This document shows, piece by piece, positions 17,019-27,000 of a stretch of DNA of 64,000 nt (positions are counted from its first letter, which is position 1; each line of letters starts with the position of its first letter). The DNA comes from Granulicella paludicola (GTDB lineage Bacteria; Acidobacteriota; Terriglobia; Terriglobales; Acidobacteriaceae), in contig NZ_JAGSYC010000024.1 in the NCBI RefSeq assembly GCF_025685545.1, positions 248,001-312,000 of the forward strand, given 5' to 3'. The position numbers were made by a program, and so were the translations under genes. The notes under the pieces are model-generated. The model was not told where the DNA came from and did not search any database. It saw only the letters and a list, made by a program, of their open reading frames with translations.

Positions 17019-17762
17019 ATGGCTACAGCAAAGAGTAAGAAACCCGCCGCCGCAAAGAATGGAAAGGCGAAGGCTGAGCATGGCACCAGCCTGATCACAG
17101 CCTTCCGCGAGATTCGTGAACTGATCGTCCACGGTCGTCTATCCCCGGGAACCTGGATATTGGAAGCCGACCTTGCCGAACGACTGAATATGAGTCGCAC
17201 TCCCGTGCGCGGTGCGATTCACTGGCTGCAGCGCGAAGGCTATGTGCTCGAGCACCGGAATGTCAGCAAATCGCGGATGATTGTGGCGCCTCTTACGAAG
17301 GAAGATGCGAATGAGCTGTACAGGATTATCGGCAGTCTCGAAGGGATCGCTGGCCGAGGAGTAACTCAACTACCAGAGGGCCAGCGCAAGCCGATCACCA
17401 CGCAACTGCGTGCGTTGAATGAACGGCTTTCTCATATAGCGAGCGGCCAGAGTGGTCATCCGGGGGAGATCTTCGAAATTGACCGGGACTTCCATCGCCT
17501 CATCATCAAGTATGGCGCTGGTCCGCGTTTGACCACGCTGCACGGCGGTATAGAACCTCAGACTGAGCGCTATTGGCGCCTCTATGCGAGCTCGATCATC
17601 AAGGATTTGCACACCTCGGTGCAGGAGCACGAGACGATCATCCGGGCGGTTGAATCAGGCGATTCGGACGCGGTCGATACGGCTCTGCAGGCGAACTGGC
17701 TGCGCGGCGCCGATCGGTTGGGCCATGTGATCGACATCTTTGGCGAGCGCGGTAGCTGGTAG
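17019..17762 (+). CDS. GntR-family transcriptional regulator (FadR/FCD subfamily)
   Basis: A 247-residue regulator with an N-terminal winged helix-turn-helix. EIRELIVHGRLSPGTW followed by LAERLNMSRTPVRGAI is the GntR DNA-recognition signature, at about residues 27-75. The alpha-helical FCD ligand-binding domain has metal-ligand-type residues DRDFHRLI and EHETIIRAVE. The first 25 residues are a Lys/Ala-rich tail. It sits inside the catabolic locus and is the natural partner of the TTGTATAC-N6-GTATACAA sites. FCD regulators usually bind small carboxylates; hydroxyproline, a pathway intermediate or an arabinose derivative are candidates. A strong terminator follows. Confidence 0.88.
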   Translation: MATAKSKKPAAAKNGKAKAEHGTSLITAFREIRELIVHGRLSPGTWILEADLAERLNMSRTPVRGAIHWLQREGYVLEHRNVSKSRMIVAPLTKEDANELYRIIGSLEGIAGRGVTQLPEGQRKPITTQLRALNERLSHIASGQSGHPGEIFEIDRDFHRLIIKYGAGPRLTTLHGGIEPQTERYWRLYASSIIKDLHTSVQEHETIIRAVESGDSDAVDTALQANWLRGADRLGHVIDIFGERGSW

Positions 17763-17783
17763 CGGCTTATCAATAGGCAGCTG

Positions 17784-17822
17784 AAGACGGCAGCAGGCAA
17801 TTTGCCTGCTGCCGTCTTTTTT
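17784..17822 (+). terminator. Rho-independent terminator after GntR gene
   Basis: Near-perfect long hairpin AAGACGGCAGCAGGCA / TGCCTGCTGCCGTCTT with a very short loop, followed by six T residues. Confidence 0.93.
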
Positions 17823-17878
17823 GAGGTGTGGCGTATCGGGGAGCCCCTAATAAGTTTCTTGTCTTGCAGCCAGCTATG

Positions 17879-17900
17879 ATATATACGAAAATGTATTCTA
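17879..17900. promoter_or_regulatory. putative GntR operator upstream of the GH43 gene
   Basis: Inverted repeat ATATATAC-N6-GTATTCTA, matching the core GTATAC-N6-GTATAC of the other copies, with A-T changes in the outermost bases. It lies about 90 bases before the first plausible GH43 start. Confidence 0.5.
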
Positions 17901-17990
17901 TTTCGTGTGTCTGCTGGACCAGGTCAGCGCGCCTTCAACCCTGCCTCGGCACTGAGGGTTTAATGCTCGCGCCACGTGAAAGGATCGACG

Positions 17991-19616
17991 TTGCCGCATT
18001 TTGCAATGTGTTGGAACACTCATCGCCGCAGATCAGCTATGACTCTTGCGATGCTGGCATTCGGCGTTTCGCTGGTGGTGCCGACAGCATCGGGTCAGGG
18101 CCTTCCGCGGCCACAGGTGATTCATAGTTCCGGCAACCCCATCCTGTCGGACGGCTCGTATTACTCTGCCGATCCTGCGCCGATGGTGGCAGGCGACACG
18201 CTATATATCCTCGCGGGGCGCGATGAGGCTGCGCCAGATCAGAACGATTTCGTGATGAACGAGTGGCAGGTGTTCGCAACGAAGAATGTTGAGTCACACG
18301 TGTGGCAGCATTACGCGAACTTCGCTCGGCCGGAGAACATCTTTGCGTGGTCGAAGCCTGGGCATGCGTACGCGGGGCAGATCGTGCAGGGACCGGATAA
18401 GCGTTTCTATCTCTACGCGCCGGTGCAGGAGGGCAAGCCGGAACATCGAGATCCTTTTGTGATTGGCGTTGCTGTTGCGGATAGCCCACTGGGGCCGTGG
18501 AAGGATGCGCATCCTGCAGGGCCGATCGTTTCGCAGTCTCTGCCTGAGTCGAACGACATTCAGAACATCGATCCTACCGTCATGGTCGACAAGGATGGAC
18601 GGGTGTATCTGTACTGGGGGACCTTCGGCCAACTGCGTGGAGTCGAGCTTGAGCGCGATATGGTCACGCCCAAAGGGCCTGTGGTGAAGGTGCGGTCGTT
18701 GAAGGGATTCTTTGAAGCAGCGTGGTTGATGCGACGCAACGATACGTATTACATGATCTATGCCGATAACCAGACTGGACCAGACTCACCGTGTACGCCT
18801 GCTGTTTACCACGCCTGCATTGGGTATGGGACGGCGAGCTCGCCTCTTGGGCCATGGACCTATCAGGGCGTGATTCTTGATCCCGTCTCGTCGACCACAT
18901 CCCATCCGGGAGCCATCGAGTTCAAAGGCAAGTGGTATCTCGTGTATCACACCGCAGACGCGAAGGGCGGTAATCACTTTCGTCGCAGTGTCGCGATCGA
19001 CGAGATGGATTGGGACGACAGCGTGAAGCCCGCGCGCATCCTGAAGGTCAAGCCGACACATGAGCCGCAGCCGGAAGCGAAGCCCACACGCAATATCGCC
19101 ATGGCAGCACATGCTTCCGCTTCGAATGAGCCGGTGCCGTTACAGTATTGGATCAAGGCTCTGAACGATGGCATCGTGCGGCCGAACCCGCTGCCGCCCG
19201 ATATGTGGGGCAGCTGGTCTGGCCATAATCCTTCGAGCCAATGGATTCAGTACACCTGGGCGCAGCCGGTTACTTTGAACGGCACTCGGATCGTCTTCTG
19301 GAGCGATCATCCAGCAGGCTCCTCCGAGGGAGTCGCGCCGCCTGCAAGCTGGCATCTCGAGTACTGGAAAGAGGGTACCTGGGTTCCGGTCCCGAGAGCC
19401 GATGACTATCCCACAGGTCCGACTGGGACGTTTCTTGAGGTGAAGTTTCCGAGGATCCGGACGCAATGCCTCCGCGCTGTCTTCAAAGCTTCTGGAGGAG
19501 ATGGTCACTTTGCCGCGGTGGCTGTTGAAGAGTGGGAAGCCCTCAGTCCTAAACCGATGTTGCCTTCGACGGGCGGCGAAGCTCCGACGAACGCTAACCC
19601 GTGTACTGCTCAGTGA
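17991..19616 (+). CDS. exported GH43 family glycosidase with C-terminal carbohydrate-binding-like domain
   Basis: A secreted five-bladed-propeller hydrolase. With a start at 17991 the three GH43 catalytic positions fall at Asp61 (SADPAPM), Asp194 (NIDPTVMVD) and Glu242 (FFEAAW). A signal peptide with an Arg-rich n-region (THRRRSAM) precedes the hydrophobic stretch ending TASGQG. The start is uncertain: TTG 17991 has AAAGGA at good distance, while GTG 17976 and ATG 18006 are alternatives. The C-terminal ~150 residues ([26 protein letters not shown]) match the N-terminal accessory domain of the GH127 protein at 7899-10712. Likely activity is alpha-L-arabinofuranosidase or galactan-type exo-hydrolase on wall glycoprotein sugars; GH43 specificities vary widely. 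Confidence 0.82.
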   Translation: MPHFAMCWNTHRRRSAMTLAMLAFGVSLVVPTASGQGLPRPQVIHSSGNPILSDGSYYSADPAPMVAGDTLYILAGRDEAAPDQNDFVMNEWQVFATKNVESHVWQHYANFARPENIFAWSKPGHAYAGQIVQGPDKRFYLYAPVQEGKPEHRDPFVIGVAVADSPLGPWKDAHPAGPIVSQSLPESNDIQNIDPTVMVDKDGRVYLYWGTFGQLRGVELERDMVTPKGPVVKVRSLKGFFEAAWLMRRNDTYYMIYADNQTGPDSPCTPAVYHACIGYGTASSPLGPWTYQGVILDPVSSTTSHPGAIEFKGKWYLVYHTADAKGGNHFRRSVAIDEMDWDDSVKPARILKVKPTHEPQPEAKPTRNIAMAAHASASNEPVPLQYWIKALNDGIVRPNPLPPDMWGSWSGHNPSSQWIQYTWAQPVTLNGTRIVFWSDHPAGSSEGVAPPASWHLEYWKEGTWVPVPRADDYPTGPTGTFLEVKFPRIRTQCLRAVFKASGGDGHFAAVAVEEWEALSPKPMLPSTGGEAPTNANPCTAQ

Positions 19617-19650
19617 AGCAAACAATATTCCTGCAAGGAGCATCCTGACG

Positions 19651-22215
19651 ATGACGCAACGCCGCCGTTTCATCTTGAACCTTTTGCTGACGCTGCCTGT
19701 CGGAGCCGCGCTCCATGCGCAAGGCACGCTCGCTGACTACCAGCGCGCTCATGATCTTCAGAACAGGGTGAAAGATCTAGTAGTGAACGTACCTGGGCCT
19801 GCTCATTGGATCGGAGACTCGCATCACTTCTGGTATGCCCGCAGCGTAAAAGGCGGAACGGAGTACATGCTCGTCGATGCCGATGCTGCTGCGAAGACGG
19901 TGGCCTTCGATCATCAGCGGTTATCTGATGCAGTTTCGAAGGCTACAGGGAAACAGTACACGCCGGTGACGCTTCCGTTTCAGTCAGGGCTACCTCACGC
20001 TCCTGGAAGGTCTCGCGAAGGGGAAGGACAGACTGCGCCTCTTACTTTTCTCGACGATGAGAAGGCGCTGCAGTTTGGTCTCGCAGGGTCACTCTATCGG
20101 TGTGATCTTCAGGCGTATACGTGTGGCAAGACCGGCCTGATCGATGACGTGAATGGTGAGCATCGCCGGGCCAGCGAAGATCCCGCCTTGCAGAGTCCAA
20201 AGGCTATCGACTCGGAAGGTCCCGGCGGTGATCCTCACGATGGTCTTGCGTGGCAGCCGGCCGCGGGCAAGGATGACTCGGAACTCCATCGTGAAGCGCA
20301 ACCGTGTGCTCCCCGTGCCGATGACATGGACGACAGGTCGGAGTTGCGTGCGGAGCATCTTGGTATGGGCGCACAGTTTCCGGGGCAGGCTCCCCCGCGG
20401 CCGCCAGAGGTCTGTGCGTCCTTTGACGGGAAGTGGGAGGCGTTTATTCAGGACTTCAATGTCTATCTCAAGCCTGTTGGCAAAGGGGACGCGGTCCGTC
20501 TGAGCTTCGATGGCACGGAGAACAATTACTACTCGCTGCGTAGCCTTGCGTGGTCGCCAGACTCGAAGAAGCTCGCTGCGTATCACACGCGCCCGGGCTT
20601 TGATCGCGAGATTACCTATATCGAATCGTCGCCTGCTGACCAGATACAACCGAAGCATATGACGATTGAATACGCGAAGCCCGGTGATCCGGTTGACGTT
20701 GCCTCACCAGTGCTCTTCGACGTCGCAACTCGTGCTGCAAAGGAGATTGACCACGCGCTGTTCCCGAACCCGTATGACCTGTCGCCTCCCGTCTGGTGGA
20801 AGGACGGTCGTGGCTTCACTTTCGAATACAACCAGCGTGGACATCAGACCTACAGGGTGATCGAGGTGGATGCAAATACGGCCCAGCCGCGAGCACTGAT
20901 CGACGAAGAGTCACCGACGTTCTTCTACTATAGCGACCTTGGCCCCGGTCTGTCAGCGGGGCGCAAGTTCCGCTATGACGTCAACGATGGCAACGAAGTT
21001 ATTTGGGCCTCCGAGCGTGATGGATGGGAGCACCTGTATCTGTATGACGGCCACACCGGCAAGCTGAAGAACCAGATCACGAAAGGGGACTGGCTGGTTC
21101 GCGAGGTCGTTTATGTGGATGAAGCGAAGCGCAAGATATGGTTTACCGCGGGCGGCTCCATTGCGAATCAGGATCCTTACTTTACGCAGTACTATCGCAT
21201 CAACTTCGATGGCACCGGCTTGACACGGCTCACGGATGCGGACGGAATGCACACTGCGGTTTTCTCCAAAGACCGCAAGTTCTATGTAGATGCCTGGCAG
21301 CGTGTTGACCTGGCTCCAGTAGCGCAGCTACGTCGCAGTGAAGATCAGAAGATCGCACTCGAGCTCGAGAAGGGAGACACCTCAGCGTTGCGGGCAGCAG
21401 GATTCAAAGCTCCTGAAGTTTTTGTAGCGAAGGGACGAGATGGCAAGACGGATATATGGGGCACTATCACGCGACCGTTGAACTTCGACCCGAAGAAGAA
21501 ATATCCCGTCATCGAAAATATTTACGCTGGCCCGCAGGGGTCCTTCGTGCCGAAGACGTTCAGTGCTTTGGCACCCGATCAGGCACTCGCGGAACTGGGT
21601 TTCGTCGTCGTGCATATCGACGGCATGGGCACCAGCAATCGGTCCAAAGCTTTCCATGACGTGGCTTGGAAGAATCTTGCGGATGCAGGTCTTCCCGATC
21701 GCATTCTCTGGCACAAGTCAGCGGCGGCGAAGTATCCCTACTACGACATCAGTCGTGTGGGCATCTTCGGTACCTCCGCCGGAGGTCAAAGCTCCATGGG
21801 CGCGATGCTATTTCACCCTGAGTTCTATAAGGTCGCTGTCACGAACAGTGGATGCCAGGACAACCGCATGGACAAGATGTGGTGGAACGAACAGTGGATG
21901 GGTTACCCGGTGGGGCCGCAGTATGCAGCGTCATCCAATGTGGATAATGCATCGAGGTTGCAGGGGCATGTGCTGATCATCGCAGGTGAGCTGGATAGCA
22001 ATGTGGACCCGGCCTCATCGCTGCAGGTGGTCAATGCACTGGTCAAGGCCCACAAGCATTTCGACATGCTCTATATTCCGGGGCAGAACCACGGTGTCGG
22101 TGTCCTGTCAGACGAGCATTATCGCGACGACTACTTCGTGCACCATCTGCTTGGCGTGGAACCTCCAGACTGGAATAGAGTGAGGCTGACCGAAATCAAG
22201 TCAACAACGGAGTAG
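19651..22215 (+). CDS. exported S9 family dipeptidyl-peptidase (DPP-IV-like)
   Basis: An 854-residue serine peptidase with a signal peptide ([22 protein letters not shown]), an N-terminal beta-propeller and a C-terminal alpha/beta-hydrolase. The catalytic triad is Ser709 in GTSAGG, Asp782 in GELDSNVD and His814 in GQNHGVG. The ATG at 19651 follows AAGGAG at 10 bases; the frame extends upstream into the GH43 gene but that part is a shadow. DPP-IV enzymes cut after Pro or Ala at position 2, fitting proline-rich peptides. The stretch 20150-20400 (about residues 167-250) is unusually acidic/polar and may hide compensating frameshifts. It lies 34 bases after the GH43 gene, so co-transcription is likely. 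Confidence 0.85.
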   Translation: MTQRRRFILNLLLTLPVGAALHAQGTLADYQRAHDLQNRVKDLVVNVPGPAHWIGDSHHFWYARSVKGGTEYMLVDADAAAKTVAFDHQRLSDAVSKATGKQYTPVTLPFQSGLPHAPGRSREGEGQTAPLTFLDDEKALQFGLAGSLYRCDLQAYTCGKTGLIDDVNGEHRRASEDPALQSPKAIDSEGPGGDPHDGLAWQPAAGKDDSELHREAQPCAPRADDMDDRSELRAEHLGMGAQFPGQAPPRPPEVCASFDGKWEAFIQDFNVYLKPVGKGDAVRLSFDGTENNYYSLRSLAWSPDSKKLAAYHTRPGFDREITYIESSPADQIQPKHMTIEYAKPGDPVDVASPVLFDVATRAAKEIDHALFPNPYDLSPPVWWKDGRGFTFEYNQRGHQTYRVIEVDANTAQPRALIDEESPTFFYYSDLGPGLSAGRKFRYDVNDGNEVIWASERDGWEHLYLYDGHTGKLKNQITKGDWLVREVVYVDEAKRKIWFTAGGSIANQDPYFTQYYRINFDGTGLTRLTDADGMHTAVFSKDRKFYVDAWQRVDLAPVAQLRRSEDQKIALELEKGDTSALRAAGFKAPEVFVAKGRDGKTDIWGTITRPLNFDPKKKYPVIENIYAGPQGSFVPKTFSALAPDQALAELGFVVVHIDGMGTSNRSKAFHDVAWKNLADAGLPDRILWHKSAAAKYPYYDISRVGIFGTSAGGQSSMGAMLFHPEFYKVAVTNSGCQDNRMDKMWWNEQWMGYPVGPQYAASSNVDNASRLQGHVLIIAGELDSNVDPASSLQVVNALVKAHKHFDMLYIPGQNHGVGVLSDEHYRDDYFVHHLLGVEPPDWNRVRLTEIKSTTE

Positions 22216-22243
22216 AGCGGCGCGACGATGGGTTGTCGTGTCA

Positions 22244-24043
22244 TTACTGCGGTCCCCAAGCGTATGTGACGGTCTGATGCAGATTTTGTTCTACGGTACG
22301 CTCGATCACCCGTTCGGTTTGAAAGGAGCCGAAAGTCTTTGAGAGTGATCCGACGTTTTGTGAAAAGAAGGTGGGTGCAGAAGTGACGTCGGCGCTGCCG
22401 CCAGAAGCTATGGCGCTTTGGGTCGCCGGAGTCTGTGACAGGTTGTTGGTGCCGTCGATAAGCGAGGTGACGCGGAGATAAGGGTCTCGCTGCGTGGCGT
22501 GATTGAAGGTGGCGATGGAGGTAATGCCGGTGGAGAGCGATGCTTGCGGCCACTTGTTGGCGCGGTGAAGAAGCTCCATGAGAAGAGGTTGATCATCAGC
22601 CAACAGGATGATGCTGCCTTCCGTGGGTAGCGGAGCCACCGCAAAAAACAAGGAGCGCGCTCCCGTCAGCGCGTAGATCGTGGCACCTTGCTGCTTTGAG
22701 GATTGAAAACCGACTCCGATACCAGATACGGTGAGCGTGCCCTGCATTAACTGCTGGAGCGCGGACACTAACAGCTTCGGGTCTGCTGTACTGGCCGTAT
22801 GTAAAGCGAGGGCGGATTGCATGGGTAGCCAGAGTGCGTCGCTTACAGGGGAGGACTTTGCTGTTGTGAGTGAGAGAGTGGCGTCCAGACCTGCGGAGCG
22901 CAGGACGTCCTCAAGCTCTGACGTGGACGCCGTGGGCGAAGCGGGCGGTAGAGCATCGATGCGTGTTTCAAGGTCTGCGGCGGAGCCATCGCCAAGAGTA
23001 GCGAGATCTGGATTGGGGGCGGATTTCGATTCGCCTGCAATGCTGTCGGTTGCTCCGAGGAGTTTCTGTTGAATCGTAACAACCGCGGCCGAAGAGTCCT
23101 GGGTTGCAATCACGTGCATGACGCCAGCGGTGGCCGGCGCGAGGTCAGCGAGGGCAGTGATATCGAAGGTCTGTGACTTGGTGGCTTCGGGAGACTTAGG
23201 AAGCAGGACGCGCTCTTCGCGGAAGCGACTGGATTCCAGATAGAGGTCGGACGCGGCGGCACGAAACTGTTTCATCCAGGTGACATTGCGCTGTATCCAG
23301 TAACTGCGGAAGTGCGGATCGGGAACGATGCGATCCAGGTTGAGCACCATGTGGAGGGCCGGGGAGATCTTTTCAGCGGGCAGAGCGGCGGTGGCATCGT
23401 GAAACCAAGGCTCTTGTTGAATAGAGTTTGCCGGCGACGTCGCGGCGAGCAGCGTTAGGGCGTTGGCGATGAGATCTTCGCGTGTGGAAAGCAGGAGAAG
23501 ATCTCCCGATGGTGAGGGAACGAGTGCAAACGCAACAGTACTGTAATCGCTACCTGAGTTGCGGATGTAGAAATCGGAGTTGCCTGCATGACGTCGTTGA
23601 AAGCTGCCGCGTGCCTGGAGTAGCTGCGACTTTTCGGCTTGCTGCGCTGGGATGTGAGTGATGTAAAGGAACTCAAGCTTACCGATGTCGTACCAGGCGA
23701 AGACGGATTCCTTGCCTGCGACTTCGTGGAGCAAATCGCCGTCTACCGGGATGCCAGCCGCGGTTTCGAAGCTGGTTTGTGCATCACCAAGTCTGCCGAG
23801 GAGTCGCGAGTTCTGGAAGACGGCATAGTTATCGGAGGCGAGCCAGGACTTACTCTCGGCGGAGTCTGACCAACGCTTGAGGAGTGACGCGAAGTCTGGC
23901 GACTCGATAGTGAGAAGTGCATCCTGGGGCACGTAGGCGGTGAGCGAAGGGGCAGCCTTCGAACGCTGCCCTGTTTTGATCTGATAGGCGATGGCACTGA
24001 GTGAGGTAACAAGCAGGAGCGCAATTGCGATACGAGCTCTCAT
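22244..24043 (-). CDS. exported protein of unknown function, last gene of TPR/VIT operon
   Basis: A 599-residue protein with a short N-terminal signal sequence or anchor (RARIAIALLLVTSLSAIAYQ). It has the general look of DUF3352-like exported proteins: TAYVPQDALLTIESPDFASLLKRW near the N-terminus and SLFFAVAPLPTEGSIILLADDQPLL in the C-terminal third. I do not recognise it securely. The ATG overlaps the stop of the giant TPR gene by four bases (ATGA), so it is translationally coupled to it. It converges on the S9 peptidase gene with 28 bases between the stops. Function is unknown; context suggests an envelope complex with the TPR, VIT/VWA and propeller proteins. Confidence 0.7.
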   Translation of the reverse strand: MRARIAIALLLVTSLSAIAYQIKTGQRSKAAPSLTAYVPQDALLTIESPDFASLLKRWSDSAESKSWLASDNYAVFQNSRLLGRLGDAQTSFETAAGIPVDGDLLHEVAGKESVFAWYDIGKLEFLYITHIPAQQAEKSQLLQARGSFQRRHAGNSDFYIRNSGSDYSTVAFALVPSPSGDLLLLSTREDLIANALTLLAATSPANSIQQEPWFHDATAALPAEKISPALHMVLNLDRIVPDPHFRSYWIQRNVTWMKQFRAAASDLYLESSRFREERVLLPKSPEATKSQTFDITALADLAPATAGVMHVIATQDSSAAVVTIQQKLLGATDSIAGESKSAPNPDLATLGDGSAADLETRIDALPPASPTASTSELEDVLRSAGLDATLSLTTAKSSPVSDALWLPMQSALALHTASTADPKLLVSALQQLMQGTLTVSGIGVGFQSSKQQGATIYALTGARSLFFAVAPLPTEGSIILLADDQPLLMELLHRANKWPQASLSTGITSIATFNHATQRDPYLRVTSLIDGTNNLSQTPATQSAIASGGSADVTSAPTFFSQNVGSLSKTFGSFQTERVIERTVEQNLHQTVTYAWGPQ

Positions 24044-27000
24044 CGAGGTGTCTCCTGATGAAGCGTGGCGGCTGTGAGGCGAGGTCGTACCTGATTTGGC
24101 TGGCCGAGAGACTCGTGCAGGTCCGGCTGTCGAAGTCTGTTGCGAAGCGTGAGCAGGACTTGCGTCTTGAGCTCATCGCGGCGCTGAAGCAGGTCGGGCG
24201 GAGGGGCGTCTTTGGTGAGTTTGAGCGCAAGCTCGGTGTAGGCAAGAGCTTGCTCGATGTCGCCGTCGCGTTGATGAGCGGAGGCAACTACCAGGGCGAC
24301 GCGAAGGCGCGTGGGCAGGTCGAGAGTTTCGATGAATGATGGGAAGGTGGCGGCTACAAGCGGAACGTCGCCGGAAGATTCGGAGTTTGCAACATAGCTC
24401 GGCGCGCGTGTCTCGTCGGGGACTGGAGTGGCATCGCGGTCTTCAGCAGGCAAGGACGAGTTGGTGTTGCTGACTCCACCCTGGATTGAGTCGAACACGG
24501 CGAGTGTGGATGGTGAAGCAGCAGAGCCTGATGGAAGGATTAGCAGATCGATACGGGCGTGATCGCTTGCGTAGCCAATTGGCTGAATTGCTATGGCCTC
24601 ACGCAAGAGCAGTGAGCGATCGGCTGCAGAGGTCGAAGACATAGTTGCGATTGCGATGCGGGCCTGGAAGAAGTAGGGCTGGCGAGCGGCTTCCTTGGTT
24701 GTGTGGCGTGCGAGGAGATGGAGCTCTTTGCTACCGAGATCGGTGGCCTGCGAGGTCAGGGGTGAGATGGCGGCTGCGGCTTGCGCACGAAGGTCATACG
24801 GAGCGGTGGCGTCACGCGCGATACCGATCAGGGTCGCCAGGGCCTGCTCGCGCGCGTTGGAGGCGAGCAAAGCCTTGGCCAGACGAAGACGATAGGCGGC
24901 GTTCCACGGCGTTGAGCTCACGAGCGATTGCAGGAACGGCACAGCCTCGGCAGGGTGATCATTCTTCTCAAGTAGAGAGGCTGCAGCGTCCGCAGGGTCC
25001 GAGGGATTCAATGTGGCTTCATCTGTTTGCTCCTGGTTGAAGGCGCTCGTCGCGCTGCCCGCATTGTCGTCGCGGAAGAGGGTGAGTTGATGCAGCAGAG
25101 TGAGCGCGCCAGGTAGATCGGCGGTGTCGAGTCTCAGCAAGGCGAGAGCCAGGAAATCGGTGGAGGTGAGGCTGTCGTTCTGTCGCTTGTAATTGAAGAC
25201 AAACTCCTGCAAAGGAAGGATCGCGGCAGGTTCGGGTTTGTAGCTTTGGGTTGCGGTCAGCAGTTCGTGCAGAGCGGAATCGAGAGCTTCCTTCGGCGCA
25301 GAGTCGGGGTTCGAGCGCCAGATGTCAAGGAGAGCAGGCAAATGACCCGAGCGCGTTGCCAGTACGACGCGATCTATGGCTGCGCTGCTGGAGTCTTTGT
25401 CTGCAAGAGTGTCGAATAGACTCTGCGCCTTCGCGATCTGATTGTGTGCCACGTAGAGGTCGATGAGCTTCAGTTGATTGTGTAGAAGAGGATTCTCAGA
25501 GCTTGAAGCATTCTGAGGATGCGTACGCTCAAGCTGAAGCAGATGAAGCAGGAGCTGTTCAGCTGACTCGTCACCAAGCCAGCTCGCGCCTTCCAGATCG
25601 CGGAGCACCTCTTCAGTGTCGGCGGCGGAGTTCGTGACAGTGAAGATATGCTGGATGCCCGTCCCTTGAGAATCGGAGGCTTGATAGAGTGCCTTGAGAA
25701 TTTCGTTCGAGCGATAGGTGCCGTTTTTTGCGAGATAGAGCGCGACGATACCGCTGAGCGCAGGTTGCACAGTTGAGATGAGGTGCATTTGACCGAGATG
25801 TCGTGTGACGGATTCGAGGGAGGTGAACCAGGACTCCGGGTACTCTGCATGCTGTTGCATGGCGGAGAGTATGGAGAGCGCATTGTGCCAATGAAGAAGA
25901 GCTTCTTCTCTACGGTTAGCCTGAACGAGATTTGTGGCGAGTTCGTCTTCGATCGCCGCATTGGCGGGCTCAATTTCGAGTGCGTGGTTGTACTCGGCGA
26001 TGGCGGAGTCGATGTGACCAAGGTCGATGTAGGTGCGTGCCAGTTCGAGGTACGGCTGTGCTGCCTGAGGCGAGCCTTCAAGCTCCGCAGAGAGAAGGTC
26101 TTCGGCATCGCGGTGGGGGCCGTTGCCATTGGAAGCCGTGGCGAGATAGATGCCGAAGCGGCTGGCATAGTAGAAGAAGAGATCACCGGTAAGTTGCTGC
26201 TTTGGATCAGCAGGAGCGACGAGCCGAGCGGCGATGGTAGTTTCGGTGTCGAGCGCATTGTCGAAGTCGTTGAGAGCCGCGGGCGAGGTGGACGGACCAG
26301 CGAAGTACGTATGGACGAGAGATGCCGAAGCAGGTGTCCAGACGGGCTCGAGGGTTTGGCCGCGACGCGTGACGGCAGCGAGAGCTTGCGCTTCTGTGCC
26401 GTGAGCCACGGCGTAGTTGAGAGCGGCGTCAGCTAGTCCAGTATCCTTATTGGCTGCGACCGCAAGCAACGCGTCTGTGCTGTGGTGCAGTAATAGGGAG
26501 AAGAGGCGTTCGCGCAGCTGGGTCACGTTGCCGAGAACGAGCGATCGATCGAGCCGAGTTTCGTTTACGATATCGCCGGCATCGCGGTAGGCCTGCGCAG
26601 CCTGGGTTTGCACGGGCAGACGCAGCTTAGGGTGTAGACGCAGCGAGTAGGCTTCGAGCGTAGAGCCGAGATCGTCGAATTGAAGGCGATGGCTTTGCAG
26701 CGCGACGTAGGACTGGAAATCCGCACGCGCAAGATTGCCTGTGATAAGGCGCTGTTTGCGCCAGGCGGCCTCGCGGTCTACAAGGCCTGAGGCCGTAGCG
26801 ACTTGTAGGGCAAGCTCCGGGTTAGCACCGGGCTTCGCTGGTTCGTGAAGTGCGTCGAGTAGCGTAGCGAAGGTCTGCTTCTGCTCCGGCGTGTAGTAGG
26901 TCTGAACGGCTTGCCCAAGCGCGATGACGGCGACGCGCAAATTGCGTTCGGCCGCCTCACGATGTTGCTTTACAAAATTCTTTCGGAAGTCAGCGGCCTC

